Part shown: positions 25,363 through 37,973 of the stretch, in pieces
Layout of the letters: each line of letters starts with the position of its first letter
Position numbering within the stretch: the first letter of the stretch is position 1
Position numbers and translations under genes: made by a program
Notes under the pieces: model-generated
Seen by the model: only the letters and a program-made list of their open reading frames with translations
What the model was told of the DNA's origin: nothing
Databases searched by the model: none
DNA from: Membranipora membranacea
Lineage: Eukaryota > Bryozoa > Gymnolaemata > Cheilostomatida > Membraniporidae
Direction of reading: 5' to 3'
Assembly: GCA_914767715.1 (NCBI GenBank)
Contig: OU612074.1
Location: 12,512,062-12,572,061 of the forward strand
DNA: 60,000 nt

Positions 25363-26264
25363 GAACTTTAACTACTTGTGCAAGACATTTGGGAGGAAAA
25401 TTGGACTAGCCCAATAATAATTAGAATACAGGTCAATGGTTGCAGTGGTGATATGGGGGTTTTCACTAAGCATCTACCCATATTCACGTATTAAAAGCAT
25501 GGTTGAGCATAGTTGGGTTGAAAGAGTAAAAATAAGAAAATTTACTGTGATCATGAGTCATAAGCTAAGTCTAACTGTAGTGGTTGAAAGACTTTATTTG
25601 GGATCTTAGGTGATAAATGGGAGACTGTTGAAAATAACCTCAATATTGTTGAGAAAAATATGAGTAAGGAGGTCTGATCATCTGAATTTGCCTACTAGAA
25701 AAATGACGTAAAGAAATAGCAAAAATATTTATTATAGCTTTATTTAGGTGCCAACTGATGTTATATATTATTGTATACATAAATTACAGTTTCAAAACAT
25801 TCCTATCATACAAAATCACCCAGTAAAAATCATGCTAGGTGTTTATTCTATAGACAATCTGAAGATCTATTCTTACAGAAATAAATGAATTTAATGCCAG
25901 ATATTCCATTTCAGGCCCTCATTTGGAATTGATTGTTAAAATCCCTCAAAAATAAATTGATCACAAAGTTTTGTTGGCATGACCCTGTCTATGTTGTTGT
26001 CAAATTATGTAGTTTTCAAAGTATTGTTAGCCTTACAATTATAAAAAGATAAAAGGAAAATTAATCAGGTGATAATCAGACTAATACAGCGTACAGCCAC
26101 TAGGAGACTCATTTTGAGAAATTCCACATCCTAAAAGTGGTAACAGGTATTTTGAGACTCAGATTGACAGATTCGCCTTCTGTCTTCACAGTTGGTTAGA
26201 TAGTGCCAGTATTTGACATTAAGTAATTGACTGCACCAACTAGAACGGCATCCACTCTCAAGGA
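25363..26264. repeat. Left end of tandem duplication unit A (3' flank of LOX-A)
   Basis: Sequence from about 25365 (ctatgaacttta) onward matches 41440-42440, in the same order and orientation, down to the LOX-A and LOX-B stop codons. This marks the left border of the duplicated unit. No ORF is supported. Confidence 0.8.
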
Positions 26265-29200
26265 CTATATATTAATACAGTTTGGCATGTATCTCGGCAT
26301 CAGGTATCTATACTTGTCTTTGCGTTTCTTGTTCTTCTGAGCCAGTTTAGACTCAATGTCTCTCAATTCATCACGCAGCCTGTAAGGGAAGAAAACCGTG
26401 CTTAGTTGCAAACTTTGTTTTTCTCCTCAGGAACCTTTGTAGGTAGAATTTTTTAACTAGCATAGTCTGAAAGCTTTGTGAACTTGGTATTACCTTTACA
26501 ACTCTGAAACTTTTCGGTCGACCACTTTCAAACTCGGACATCATATCAATCAAAGTCACAAAATATGTACTGCAGAGGTCCGTAAATGATGATGCCATAA
26601 TAATGAGGAAAATAAACAAAACAAACATGTCCTCCTTATTAAGTAAATTTTCATGTCTTGCTGATTCCTTACAATTAGTTATTGCATAATTTCATTTGAG
26701 GTTAAATATATTTTATCTGAGGTTCCAATATGTATTTCTCTTTGTTTGATTATCCATACAAATTATGTAATTTAGCGTAATAAGTATAATATGAACTATA
26801 GTATCAATCAGTGTTTTGCACTTTCCATTCAACAATCAAGAATGGATCATCAACCACCAATGAAGATTCAAGAACTCACTCTTGGGCTGCAGACAGACTT
26901 GCAGGGTCGTAGGCGTACTGCACTTCAAAGTCACCGAGTCGCTCAGGTCCATGAATGCTTAGCTGTGTTACTAGGGTCATTATTTTAATAGTTTGCTCTT
27001 TGCTTGGTAACATGTTTACCACATCTTTCTCTGTCAATTCTGCCTATAAAACAAACACAGCTATTTATTCTCCTTTGTTTTGAATATTTCTAAGCTCATG
27101 AGTGAATTATTGGCAGGAAGAAAACTTTTGTCTTTTGCTTGAAATATTAAAATGTATGGCAAGCTAACATTTGCACAACCGATACTCTGTGGAACTCCGC
27201 ATTTAGCTGGTTAAGATTGGAGCTAACTGACATAAAGACGTCTCAAAACTAGCTAAACGATACTCTGGCTAATACAATCTCCTCAACAACATTCATAAAC
27301 CAAACTACATGATCAATTATGGACTTGAAATAAAACAATGCCCTTATGATACGGTTTGACCATTATTTATCTTATTATCCTACCTTGCTTCTTGGCCAAT
27401 CTCCCCTCAGTGCAATTGGATTGTTGGGTATAAAACCATATGAATCATACTGTTGGTAATTCACAGCTGCATGCTGGACAGTTGATACAAAGACAAAGGT
27501 GGTCACGATCTCAACCAGGTCATCTATCTTTTCAACGTAGTATGTGTCATTGCCATGTTTCACTGGCATACCCTGACATCAGTAATAAATAATAAATCGT
27601 AATAAATCAGCTTTCAAAAAGGCAGTAAATTTCAACACTTAAGACGCTTGTAGGGAAATTAGCTCTCATTCTCTGCTCTATGATGTCACTCTCTAGGAAG
27701 TGCTGTTTTCTTGTAATGCACTTGCTGGAGTCTGTGACATCATAATGCAGACAATGAGAGTCACTTTCATCTTTTGGAGGCACTTTTTCCACCATCAATA
27801 ATTCATGCAAAGTAGAGTTTTTTACCATGAAAATCTGACGCAATTTATCATAGGTAACTGCCGGACTATAACATGCAGTGGTCTTTTGGGTAGTCTTTAC
27901 GCAACTTACCTTGATAACAGAATCACAAACCAGCTCATTTATCCAGCCTTGCAGTTCATTATCTTGAAGAAGTCTCTCATTACCTTTGTTACCTTGACCT
28001 TCAGTACAAAGACAAATAATATAACCGATTGGATACCTAAGTTACTCACGAACTCATAAGATCTTACAGCTTTTTAAGCAAACTTTCTAGTGGCGTATAC
28101 AAAGAATTACAAGAAGCTTATAATATGTGACAATAATTACATGTATCTAGAGAAGACAATAACAAAATTTTGTATCCTCTCGAAATGAGTGCAGATCATT
28201 GATCTCATGATCATGCTGGAGCAGTGAAAGGAAGTAATGAAATTTTTTGGTCACTAAGTTATCTATAGGACCAATCCCGCATCTGAACGTACCATAATAG
28301 CTACTAATACACTTCTGCACATATTTCTGTAGGGCGACCCACAACAGTTTTCCATCATCTCTGTAGTGATATCCCGGTAGAGTAGTGACGTTTTGTACAC
28401 CTCTATACTTTAGATTCTTCATAAAATTTCCGTCGCTCTGCAGTGACCACTCACTATAGCGGTCTTTGATTATGTTCAACATACCGTTCCTTCCCATCCT
28501 CATTGTTTGATCAACATTTCCACCGACGTTAATTAAACTGTGGAGAGCCAGCCTTACATGAAAAAACATGATATGTCATCAGCATAATGTCTTGCAATTT
28601 ACAGAATTTATCATAATGCTCTTCATAATTTACAATTAAATCATCCACATACCAACCAGACTACTGCGGTTAAAATCTTACCAGTTGACGTGCATTATAT
28701 AGCGGAGATGAGGTGCTAAAACTCTGAACACGGGATGCGATTGGGAGAGCTGTCGATGAGTGGCTACGCCAACGGACTCGATGATCATATGAGTTAATCC
28801 TTGAAAGAAAAAGAAAATCAAACTTTCCTCAAGTTGATTTTTAAATTGAAATCAATCCGAAAGAAATGATCAAGTATCTCAAAGCATCTCCAATCTTCAG
28901 AGTCGTCTGGCATTCTCAATAAGCCCCAACAACTCAAGCATATTTTATAAAGTTACTGATCAGGCAACAATGAAGTCATGTGATCACTTGTACAGAATTG
29001 TGGGAAATTTAAACTCACCAATATTTTGCCTGTTAGCCTAGACAAGAGCCTGAACATTTTGAGTTATTTGGTGTGCTTTGGTCACATCTTAGCGCCAATA
29101 TACATTGTGTTCAATATGAACAGGATCGATTGATTAATAAAAACAGGGAATCCATTTCAAGATGGACTACAATATTTTTTCAGTTACCCAGATGCGAGGC

Positions 29201-32200
29201 AGCTTGGTGGTGTGAGCCATCAGCATTATTGAACCACATTTTAGCAGCCATCCAAGTGTAGTGACTGTCTCGGGGTGTAAAAACCTAACAAAGAGTAATA
29301 CCATAGTAATCAATATAATATTCAAAACAGTGTAAATGCTTGGATCGAGAGACATTCAAGCCTGAAGCAGTACTCCACAAATTTAATGGAGCAAAGAAAA
29401 TTAATAATCATTTATTCACAAAAGTGTGTTCAGGAAATATTGCACCAATGCAATGGTTTAGGCATTATACATGTATAGTATAACATGAATGCTCACCGGA
29501 GAATCTTCTTCAGGGGTAAGCTGGATAGCTATTGGCATCAGATCTCCATTATCTGCTACATGGAAAAGTCCCACTGCACCTGGTATAGGCTCATCAGTCT
29601 CAACATTCGCCATGTAGCTCAAATCAATCATGTATACACGTTTATTTTTCACACTATCTGCGAATGTTGAACCATTTGGTAGGTTCTGCTCGATCTCTCC
29701 AATAGCTCTCTCCATACTTGAAATATAGAAAGAACACTCAACTTTACCAAGTTTTGATCAAGATAAGTCTACAACCAGTTAATCTGGTCGCTGCAGGAGG
29801 TTGAGCAAAGTTAATTTATAAGACCAAGTAGTTGATGGAAAGCTCTTGTTCATGGCATTTTTTTGAGAGGAATGTTATTTCAGCCGTAGTTCACCCTTCA
29901 TTTACAATTTTCACCTATTTTGATAAAGAAATTTCCTACCGCCAACCTCATGAAACTAAGGAAGGAACAACCATATACACTACAGAGTGACCTATATTGA
30001 TTCCTTCACCAAACTTCATTACAGTTGGAATTAAAAAGGAAGTATCATAGAGTGTGGAGGTCAGTTTGGATATTGGAATTATAATTGGTATCGAATGCAT
30101 ATGTATTGTGCAAATACTACTCACAGTTTAGGCAGCTTCGTACAAATTTTGATGAGAGACGGATTAACCCCTGTTAGTCTTTGACGTCCAAACTCAACAT
30201 CCTCAGCCCAGTCTGTCATTCTCTGTATAAATATACAGTCATCTATTCATCAGGTATCTGTGTAGAGGCCAATAGACTTACAAGTTACAAAATTGATTGT
30301 TGTATATTTTTTATAGTTGGCCCTCCTTGATTTGGAGGCCCCTTCCTGATCTGTGAGTCGGTTATAGAGCACAGTCCATATAGACTGATATCTATAAATT
30401 GCCTTCTAAGTGTTGTATTTGGTCCTGATATTTTTTGCCAACCCACCAACATACATATTGAGGTGCAAATTTACCTTCCTTTAATTGCTCTCTGATCAAG
30501 GAAACAGTGGAACTCTGAATATTGAAAAACCTCCAGCCTTCCTTTATTACCACCTTACATGTCTTTACTCACATTTTGTTTTGTATAGTTGCAGATTGTA
30601 TGGCAAAGTGTCATTGTGACACTATGTGGAGTCATAGACTCGTATTTTATGATGTGGAAACTAACGCTTATCCTGCTGGGGTGAGTCGGTGTTTACCAAA
30701 ATGTCGCCATCATATTCTTTGCCAAAAGTTTTTATTCAAAATATATTTAGTCAAAAATGATAACCTGTTACTGAAATATTTATTGTGTTGTAGAAATAAA
30801 TACCTGAATTATATAATGAAGTTGCAGCCTGCTGATTGATTGCGCAGCAATAATTGACAAATAAAATAACACATTACAATTTGAGGGCTCACTTGATCTC
30901 ATGGCATGCTGCGAGGAAAAGAACATCATCCTTTGACTTTGACAATAACTGTCAACAGCTGAACAACTTTTTCTTCTTCCCAATTGGTTTTAGGGCAAAT
31001 ATAATGGAATAGTGCTCTCACCTCTGGGACATGAAAATAATCACCACGATATAACTGCTCTATATCTGACAGGCTCTCAAAGTGAGGCGTATTATTGGCA
31101 GCTGCACGTAATGCTCCGACAAATTGAGCTGTTTCCGAGAGAACATAATTCTACAAAATCAGATTGTTCAGCTTTTATGTAACCATATAGCACTGAACAA
31201 AGTATTCACAATGAGCATAAGTTGATAGTCTGGCGTGACAATGCTGAAGACCTAACAAATGCTGACAAGGTAATTTCATGAAACATGTTTGCATAGCGTG
31301 GCATCGACCAATAATTAAACAATATTTCTTACTAGAACTGATAAGATCAGAGACCACCGAAAAGGAGCAAAACTATTCGGCTCAGTTGGAAAGATCATAG
31401 CTTAGTTCACTCATGGCTCACTGGTCAGAGTGAGCAAATATACGATTTATTTGTCTGTATTCGGAGTTGCTCCCCTGTCCATTGGAGGAAAAACAACTCC
31501 GAATTTAGGCAAATGGATCAATATTGATCTAGAGCATGGGTGGGCAATCTTTTTCCAAAAAAATTCAACATTTTACACAGGCTCAACACAATTAGGCGCA
31601 ACATATCTTTCAGGTAAAAAATCGGAACCGGAGTAACAACTATGTACAAACTAAAACAGATTTATTTGTAAAAGCCGTGGTATGTTGCAAGGAACTTCAG
31701 CCCAACAGAAATACTAATTTAAAAAATCTTGTGAAGTTTTGCATGTGTATGGAAAAGGGCAGGGTGGGTGTGGGAGGGGTGCTGGCACCCCTCCGCAACG
31801 GGGAAGTCTTTTTGTGAATGCCTGTAAAATTAGATGCAATCTGGAACATTTCAGCGATAAAGCAGGAGCATTTGTAACATGAAAACTTGTTGATACTCAT
31901 CTGCATTTCTTGTTCAAGGTGACAGATTTGCTAAAAAAACTAATTACTATGATATTAACAAAAAATTTTATTCGAATTTCCAAAGGTCACCATTCTGGGT
32001 TATTTTGAAAATAAAGCACTTGAAAAAGGAGTTAACACCAATACAGTTAAGATGATTATGTCTAGAAACGGCTTTGGAAGCTACAAGCTTAATGCTGAAT
32101 GGCCACTATTTCGAAATATATTGTGCCTACATACTTGAATATCAAGATTACAAATTGCGAGATGGGGATCGAAATTAATGTGTAATATATATCTTTTCAG

Positions 32201-35200
32201 GCATAAGGCCACAATCAGCCCGCAAAATATTGTTCATTAGGCCGCACTGGAAAATAGACCAGGTTGCCGACAGCTGATCTAGAGGTATGCAGGACTTTTA
32301 CTTCCACCCAATAGGAATCAGCGGTGTAAAATTCTAAAATCCGACAATATCTCACAAACACAACTATGTCTGAGAATTAAACCCACAGCTTTTTTTGCGG
32401 CCCATTAGGTAATTGTTACTGAGACATAATTCATCTCATGTCATATATGCTGCCTGGTAAAAAAAGAACTGTGGCAAGCTTTTAACGAATAGGAATATCT
32501 ATTATTGGTGTTAAACGTCACAAATACAACGACACAACAAATTATACAGGCGATTTGGTCTAGATAAAAAATTAACATAATAAGGAGATTGCAATTGCTG
32601 CTATCTGAACTTATGACAGGCCGTACATGGGCAGCTACTATAAGAGAACTGAATAATAGTATAATCTGTGACAAGTTTGCATGAATGAATGAAAATAATT
32701 AAGAAATCATAGCAATAGCTGCTGTTATTTAAACTCACATGGGAGAAGTGTAAAGCAAATTACATGACAATTATTTTATAAGATAACTCCTACGAGCACA
32801 GAGTTAAACAATGGGTATATCCAGGGCCGTATATTCTAAAAAATTTCACTCACTGACTTTTTAGAGATGAGCGTAATGATCGGGCGCAGCCTGATCCACA
32901 CGCCGTAGGCGTGGCTGGGAGGGGCGCTTTGGCGGTATTTGGATGTATTTCAATAGCTCACTGAGCTGTTGGGTACTTGCAGAAAACAACTCAATAGCAG
33001 TAGAAGATTACGGTAAAAATGCTCCAGTTATAAAGCACCCATTTGGAAAAAAATCTGACCATGTTGGGACTTGAACCCACAACATTCTTAATAAACAGTG
33101 AACAAAAGAAAGATGCTCTACACACTGAGCTATTCAGCCTGGTCTATGTAAACTGTGCTTTGATATGCCCAGGTGCTTTAGTGATTAGCCTTTGAAACTT
33201 GGAAATTTCTATCAAAGCAGATGGCTTTGAACCATTGATACTACTATTAAAGCAGATTTTAAACGCTTTGACCAGGCACTAAGGCTTAAATGATTTGCTC
33301 AGGTATGACTGTTCTTTTAGATATTAGCCTATGAACCATAGAAATTTCTATTTGAGCAAATTTTAACCATCAACATTTCTATTGAAGCAGATTTTACACA
33401 TTTTGCCCAGGCACTTAGGCTTTATTAAGTTGCACTGATGATTGAGGATTGCACATAGACAAAGCATTTTTATGCAACCTCATAGACATAGACAGAACTA
33501 TGTCTATGGGATTGAATAAAAATGGCTAGAAAAAGCCAAAAAACCTGTGCTGGCTGTTGCAAGTTTTCTATGTCATAGCATCACCTGCTGTTTTTCATAC
33601 TACTCCCAAAGAGAAGATCAGGTATGAATCTAGTTATCTTGACAATAATTGAGGATGGATAGGCAAAACTGTATGTGTTTATTGTGTGCAAAAATAGGGC
33701 TCAGCTGCCGCATAAGTTGTCAGAAGTCCCCTATGAGAGTTGCTTCATGGGCATTACCTTAATACCACCTCCAAACCTATCGGTTTTTCGGTGGGATAAC
33801 CAAATAGCAAAGCAGTGTCGGGGCCTTAAAAAGAAATACAATTGCATACACAATAAAATCATTTGACATTAATTTTCCATGACTCACAGTTTACTTATCC
33901 TGATACTCACCATGTATTGCAAAGAAAACTTCTCATCTTCGGGCAGTACCTCCACCTAAATAAATATCAGCAACATGATGTCAATGGGTTAAAATCGCAA
34001 GTCTGTCTCTGTCAGAAAACTGGGGAATAACAGGGCCGTAAGGGCAATGGCCGCCATATTCAAGTGCACTCAGTTTGCTGGCAGATCGGAGCACACCTGA
34101 GGCGTCTATCGAGCCCAGTAGCCAGAAGACAGCAGTGGGATCTGAACCCGATACCTCAAATGCTTGCGCATTAGAAGGCAGACGTTCTAACGAACTGAGC
34201 TTCCTCCTACTCCTACTATAAGTATCATGTTATTACATAAATATTGCATTTGTCGATGTAAAAAGTGATATATGACTAAAATAAGCTGTACACTTGGTAG
34301 GTTATAAGAGCCTTTAATGGGAATTTCCTCCTCACTGATATGTGAATACAACTCCCGATCTATCCCTTCGGATTGCCAAAACCAAAACCTATCATCATCG
34401 TTTCCATGGCTACATAATGATCAGTGTCACTAAATACCACTCAATCCTGTACCAAATACCGACCCGGCCTTAGGTTCAACAATATTTTATGCAATTTTCA
34501 CTCTGAAAAATTCAAAGCACTTCTTGGTAAAAATTATGTGCGGTGCGTATTCAGTGTGAAAACATTGCATTGACCAACCAAACAGTGATAAAATATGAAC
34601 ACAGACAAATGCAGCTGTCTAGACTGATCACATAATCAGGGCAGCAAACTCTGCGTATCCTCACGAAATTGATTCTAAAGCCATTCTGTACTTCTTTGTA
34701 TGTGAGAGTTGCTGTTAAGTAAGAAACAAACGATTGGTGGGCTGCCCCTTAAGAAGGACACAAGGTGCCCATCCTAGAAAAAAAGAATGCATTTTAGATG
34801 GGAGGCCATTAAAGCTGCTACTAATCAGTCATTGGCAGTGACACCTTAGCCGATAGACCGGGAATTAATCATTTGAATGTGTGTGCTCAATATTCCAGTA
34901 ACAGAAATCATACACATTGAATTTTCCTAACTTACCATTGGAGGTGCACCATGAACTTTTTCACTGTATCTGTACATTTCTCGCTTACGTCTCAGAGCTG
35001 CACTACGTTCTTCAGGATTTTCATCATCTTGTGGCAGAACTGAGTCATACTCGCTGATCGTAATTTCATCAGTGTGATGCAGCCAGCGATGTATGGGGAA
35101 ATAACTTGAGTATATTATCAAGTCGTCATCTGCATCATTGTCAACATCTAGATAGTCAATTTTCACCAAATCTATAAACCTGAAATTGAGATGAGAGTAT

Positions 35201-37973
35201 CATGAGTAACTAATGGTGTGGATGAGAAGGTTTAATAACAAGTTTCTTGTGATGGTGTCTAGGAAAATAATTATTTACCAATCTTGACTTTCGATGGCGT
35301 CTGTTCTTTTCACTGTTATTGATTTGATATACTCGACATCATGTAAAACCAGGGCATACTGTTCTGTCTGCCCTTTTCTCACACTTCTGTGATCAGCTAC
35401 TAGGGACTGAATTCGGCTTTTTCTTCCTGTGCTGTCAGTCATCACAAGATCAAACTAGGAGAAAAAAACAGATAGACATAACCATGAGAAACACATAAAA
35501 AAAACAATAATGATGTGTGAAATATGAATAAGTGAGATTTTTTTACACTAAATGTTACGTTATGTGTATCCTTTTTAATACGATATGCCAACTAAATGCA
35601 AGTTCCATGCATTATATAATTTTGATATAATTATTGTACCAAAACCTGTAAGGGTGGCCACTTTTACATAGCATACATTGGTAGCATACCAATGGTTTGG
35701 AATGAAGATTATATTATTATTATATTATAGTCAATTCAGTTTGCCTAACTTAAAAAGATCTCACATCTCACATTAAAAATATTGTGATTATTTGTCTTTG
35801 TCTTCTACATTCAGAAGATTTCCCATAATAATTTGAAGCAAGAAAACCACATAGAATAGTAAAATTGTGCCGTTTTACCCTCAAAAGGGATCATGGTAAG
35901 GCTGAATAGGATTCCAGGCATCTATAATTGCATCAGTAATTATAGTAAAACAGTATCGGTCGAAGACAACCTAATTACTATACTGTTGTGTTAATCTGCT
36001 ATGGGGGCGACAACACTCTCTTCAAAATCAAAATTTGAATCATTCATAAATTTCCCAGTGCTACTTTTTGTTCTTTTCTAAGGATTTCCTTGGTATGATT
36101 TTTGGTTGTTTTTGTTTTCCTAAAGTATTATAAGTATGTGTGGTTCGAGTGAAAAGTGGAAATTGATAAAATACATATTTTTTGCCTAAAATTCCCTCTA
36201 ATCAACCTCATGTAGCCCCGTAACAACGGCCCAATTTTTGGGACTGCTGTGATATTGTGCAACATGAATTGATAAGCGTTTCGTAAACAATTACCAAGAA
36301 AGCAGTAAATCACCATTTGTGTAAATAAATTGACTCTGAAAATATCTCAGTTATACTTGCCCTCTTACTATATTCAATTCATAAACTATTTATAATACAA
36401 GAGATAGAAAGTATTAAGCTGTAGCTCCACGTAACGATGTAATCACAGGCCGATGGCATGTCTAGACATGCTAGGCCGATCTCACACTGCTACACAGGCC
36501 TATGAGTTAGTACTCGATGGTTTAGTGCAGGGGTGCCCAACCTTTTCTCTCACATGAGCCATTTAAAAAATCAATCACACCGAATGAGCTGACCACGTCG
36601 CATCACGTGTAGACAACATGGAAACAGTCAGTGATATATAAATGTATAATAGTCATTCATGTATAAGTGCTGGCAAAAATACCAAAGCAAAGTCACTGTG
36701 GGAGATTATGCTTGTAGCGCGAAAATTTGAGGCAATTTCTGGTCATATGAGGCGCCCTGGAGTTTTGTAAGCATTTTAAGCATTTTGCAAATTTTTATAA
36801 GCATTTTGGAAAATTTAGGTTGGCAAGTCTGCAAGAAGACAACTCTACACACATATGTACAATGCAGGCACCCAGTACAATGAACTTGTATACACTATAC
36901 ATACATTTAATGTACATTGTACATGCATGAATTGAATGCATGAAATTCCCGCCAAAAAGCGCGTGAAATTTGCAAATATTAAAATGAGCCACCCAAAAAG
37001 CCAAAATGAGCCGAGGTGGCTCATGAGCCATAGGTTGGGCACCCCTGGTTTAGTGAGTCATAGTGGGGTAATAAATCAGGTGCCTAGATTGACCACTTAA
37101 CTCCCTCAGTTCAATCGATTGACCAATGATATTTAATGGGCGTGTTAACAAATGACCGGATTTGATGTCATATTAAATCCGGGTCTTTGTCACTTAGAAT
37201 CTTCACCAAATAAAATTTTATTCTTCTGTAAAATTGATTTTCCTATGCTATACTATGGATGTCATGTCAGGACAGCTTCCATTTCCAAGTGATACAGCTA
37301 TTACCTTCCATATTATCACTACAGCACCACTCCTATCTTTGTAGTTATGGTCTTTTTTATCATAAATAGGAGGATGTGATTTAACTACAGATATTATCAA
37401 CTCCTCCATTTTTGATAGCCTGTCACGATTTGATAGATGACGTGTTTAACCGTGTAATTAAGCAAGCAATCAACAACCAATCAGCATAGAGGATCGTCTA
37501 GATCACTCGGGCAAAAGACCAACAGGTTTGATGTCCACTTAACACGAGTAATCACTCGTGCAGATCCACCGATTAACCACTCGTGACCCCAAATCGATGT
37601 AAAAATCGTTACGTGGAGCTACAGCTTTAGATGATTGAGATGCGAGGAAACAATTGCAAATTTACATCTCCGGAATATATAAGATGGTACAGATGCAAGG
37701 TAACAACAATTCATGAATGAATTGAAAATTTCGGTCTCTGGACTTAAACACTTATAGCGAGCAAGCACTTACATTGATCGATGACCAAGCTGCACCATTT
37801 GACTTCCTGTCTCCAGTGGTTATGTAGACTTTGTGAGTTGGGTTCTCATTACTAACAGCGCCAGCTACATTAATTAAAGTACAGAAATAAGTTGAGAACA
37901 GCAACACCGTCAGCAAGGAGCGACATGAGTTACGAGCAATCAGCGTTTGAAGTGCCCAGTTTGTTGAAGTCAT
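26265..37973 (-). CDS. LOX-A: PLAT-domain lipoxygenase with signal sequence, about 714 aa, complete
   Basis: Fourteen exons: 37773-37973, 35279-35454, 34936-35179, 33911-33955, 31022-31150, 30125-30222, 29497-29716, 29188-29284, 28682-28799, 28293-28552, 27910-27998, 27384-27572, 26880-27043 and 26265-26379. Total 2145 nt, all phases agreeing. Lipoxygenases insert O2 into polyunsaturated fatty acids using non-haem iron. Residues about 16-40 are a hydrophobic signal sequence. PLAT follows from [15 protein letters not shown] to [11 protein letters not shown]. The catalytic domain carries [11 protein letters not shown] (ligands H397, H402), QHAAVN (H593, N597) and the C-terminal Ile714. The position aligned with the Ala/Gly 'Coffa' site is Ile410. 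Exon 4 is a 45-nt microexon. A signal sequence is unusual for animal lipoxygenases. Product specificity cannot be told. Confidence 0.92.
31535..32276. mobile_element. Non-autonomous hAT-like element, 742 bp, in LOX-A intron 4
   Basis: Termini catgggtgggcaatc and ...ggttgccgacagctg are imperfect inverted repeats of the hAT type. The element is flanked by an exact 8-bp duplication, atctagag (31527-31534 and 32277-32284). Near the right end it has AGGCCGC-type words common in animal hAT elements. No transposase ORF is present. LOX-B intron 4 is only about 240 bp, so the insertion is specific to LOX-A. Confidence 0.75.
33060..33135 (-). mobile_element. tRNA-derived sequence, SINE head or degenerate tRNA
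   Basis: On the minus strand, an A-box gaatagctcagtgtgtagag is followed after an enlarged spacer by a B-box gggttcaagtccc. The D-arm and T-arm regions look tRNA-like, but the anticodon region is too long and AT-rich (ttcttttgttcactgtttat) for a functional tRNA. It is most likely the head of a third SINE type, within LOX-A intron 4. Confidence 0.5.
33185..33425. repeat. Degenerate tandem repeat in LOX-A intron 4
   Basis: Words such as tagccttTGAAaC, gaaatttctat, aagcagatttta and ccaggcact recur two to three times with a spacing of roughly 100-130 bp. The copies are diverged, suggesting an old tandem duplication or a fragmented repeat. Confidence 0.5.
33986..34216 (-). mobile_element. tRNA-derived SINE, near full length (family 1), in LOX-A intron 3
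   Basis: Read on the minus strand it runs from ggagtaggaggaagctcagt (A-box) and a B-box cgggttcagatccc through ctactgggctcgatagacgc, gccagcaaactgag, tggcggcc and ending agacttgcgattttaaccc. The same blocks in the same order make up the plus-strand copy at 44424-44652. Confidence 0.8.
36417..37626. mobile_element. TIR element (MITE-like) in LOX-A intron 1, host of a nested insertion
   Basis: The left terminus agctgtagctccacgtaacg at 36417 is repeated inverted at the right end (cgttacgtggagctacagct, ending 37626). TTA flanks both ends (36414-36416 and 37627-37629), suggesting a 3-bp TTA or 2-bp TA target duplication, as in Harbinger- or mariner-type elements. There is no transposase ORF. Without the nested 520-bp element plus 8-bp duplication it would be about 680 bp. 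Confidence 0.8.
36528..37047. mobile_element. Nested non-autonomous hAT element, 520 bp
   Basis: The termini CAGGGGTGCCCAACCT and AGGTTGGGCACCCCTG are perfect inverted repeats of the classic hAT type. They are flanked by an exact 8-bp duplication, gtttagtg (36520-36527 and 37048-37055). It sits inside the TIR element 36417-37626 and is therefore younger than it. No transposase ORF. Confidence 0.92.

Noticed and set aside
33060-33135. Functional tRNA gene
   Set aside because: The A- and B-boxes are good, but the anticodon region is oversized and AT-rich and the acceptor stem does not pair.
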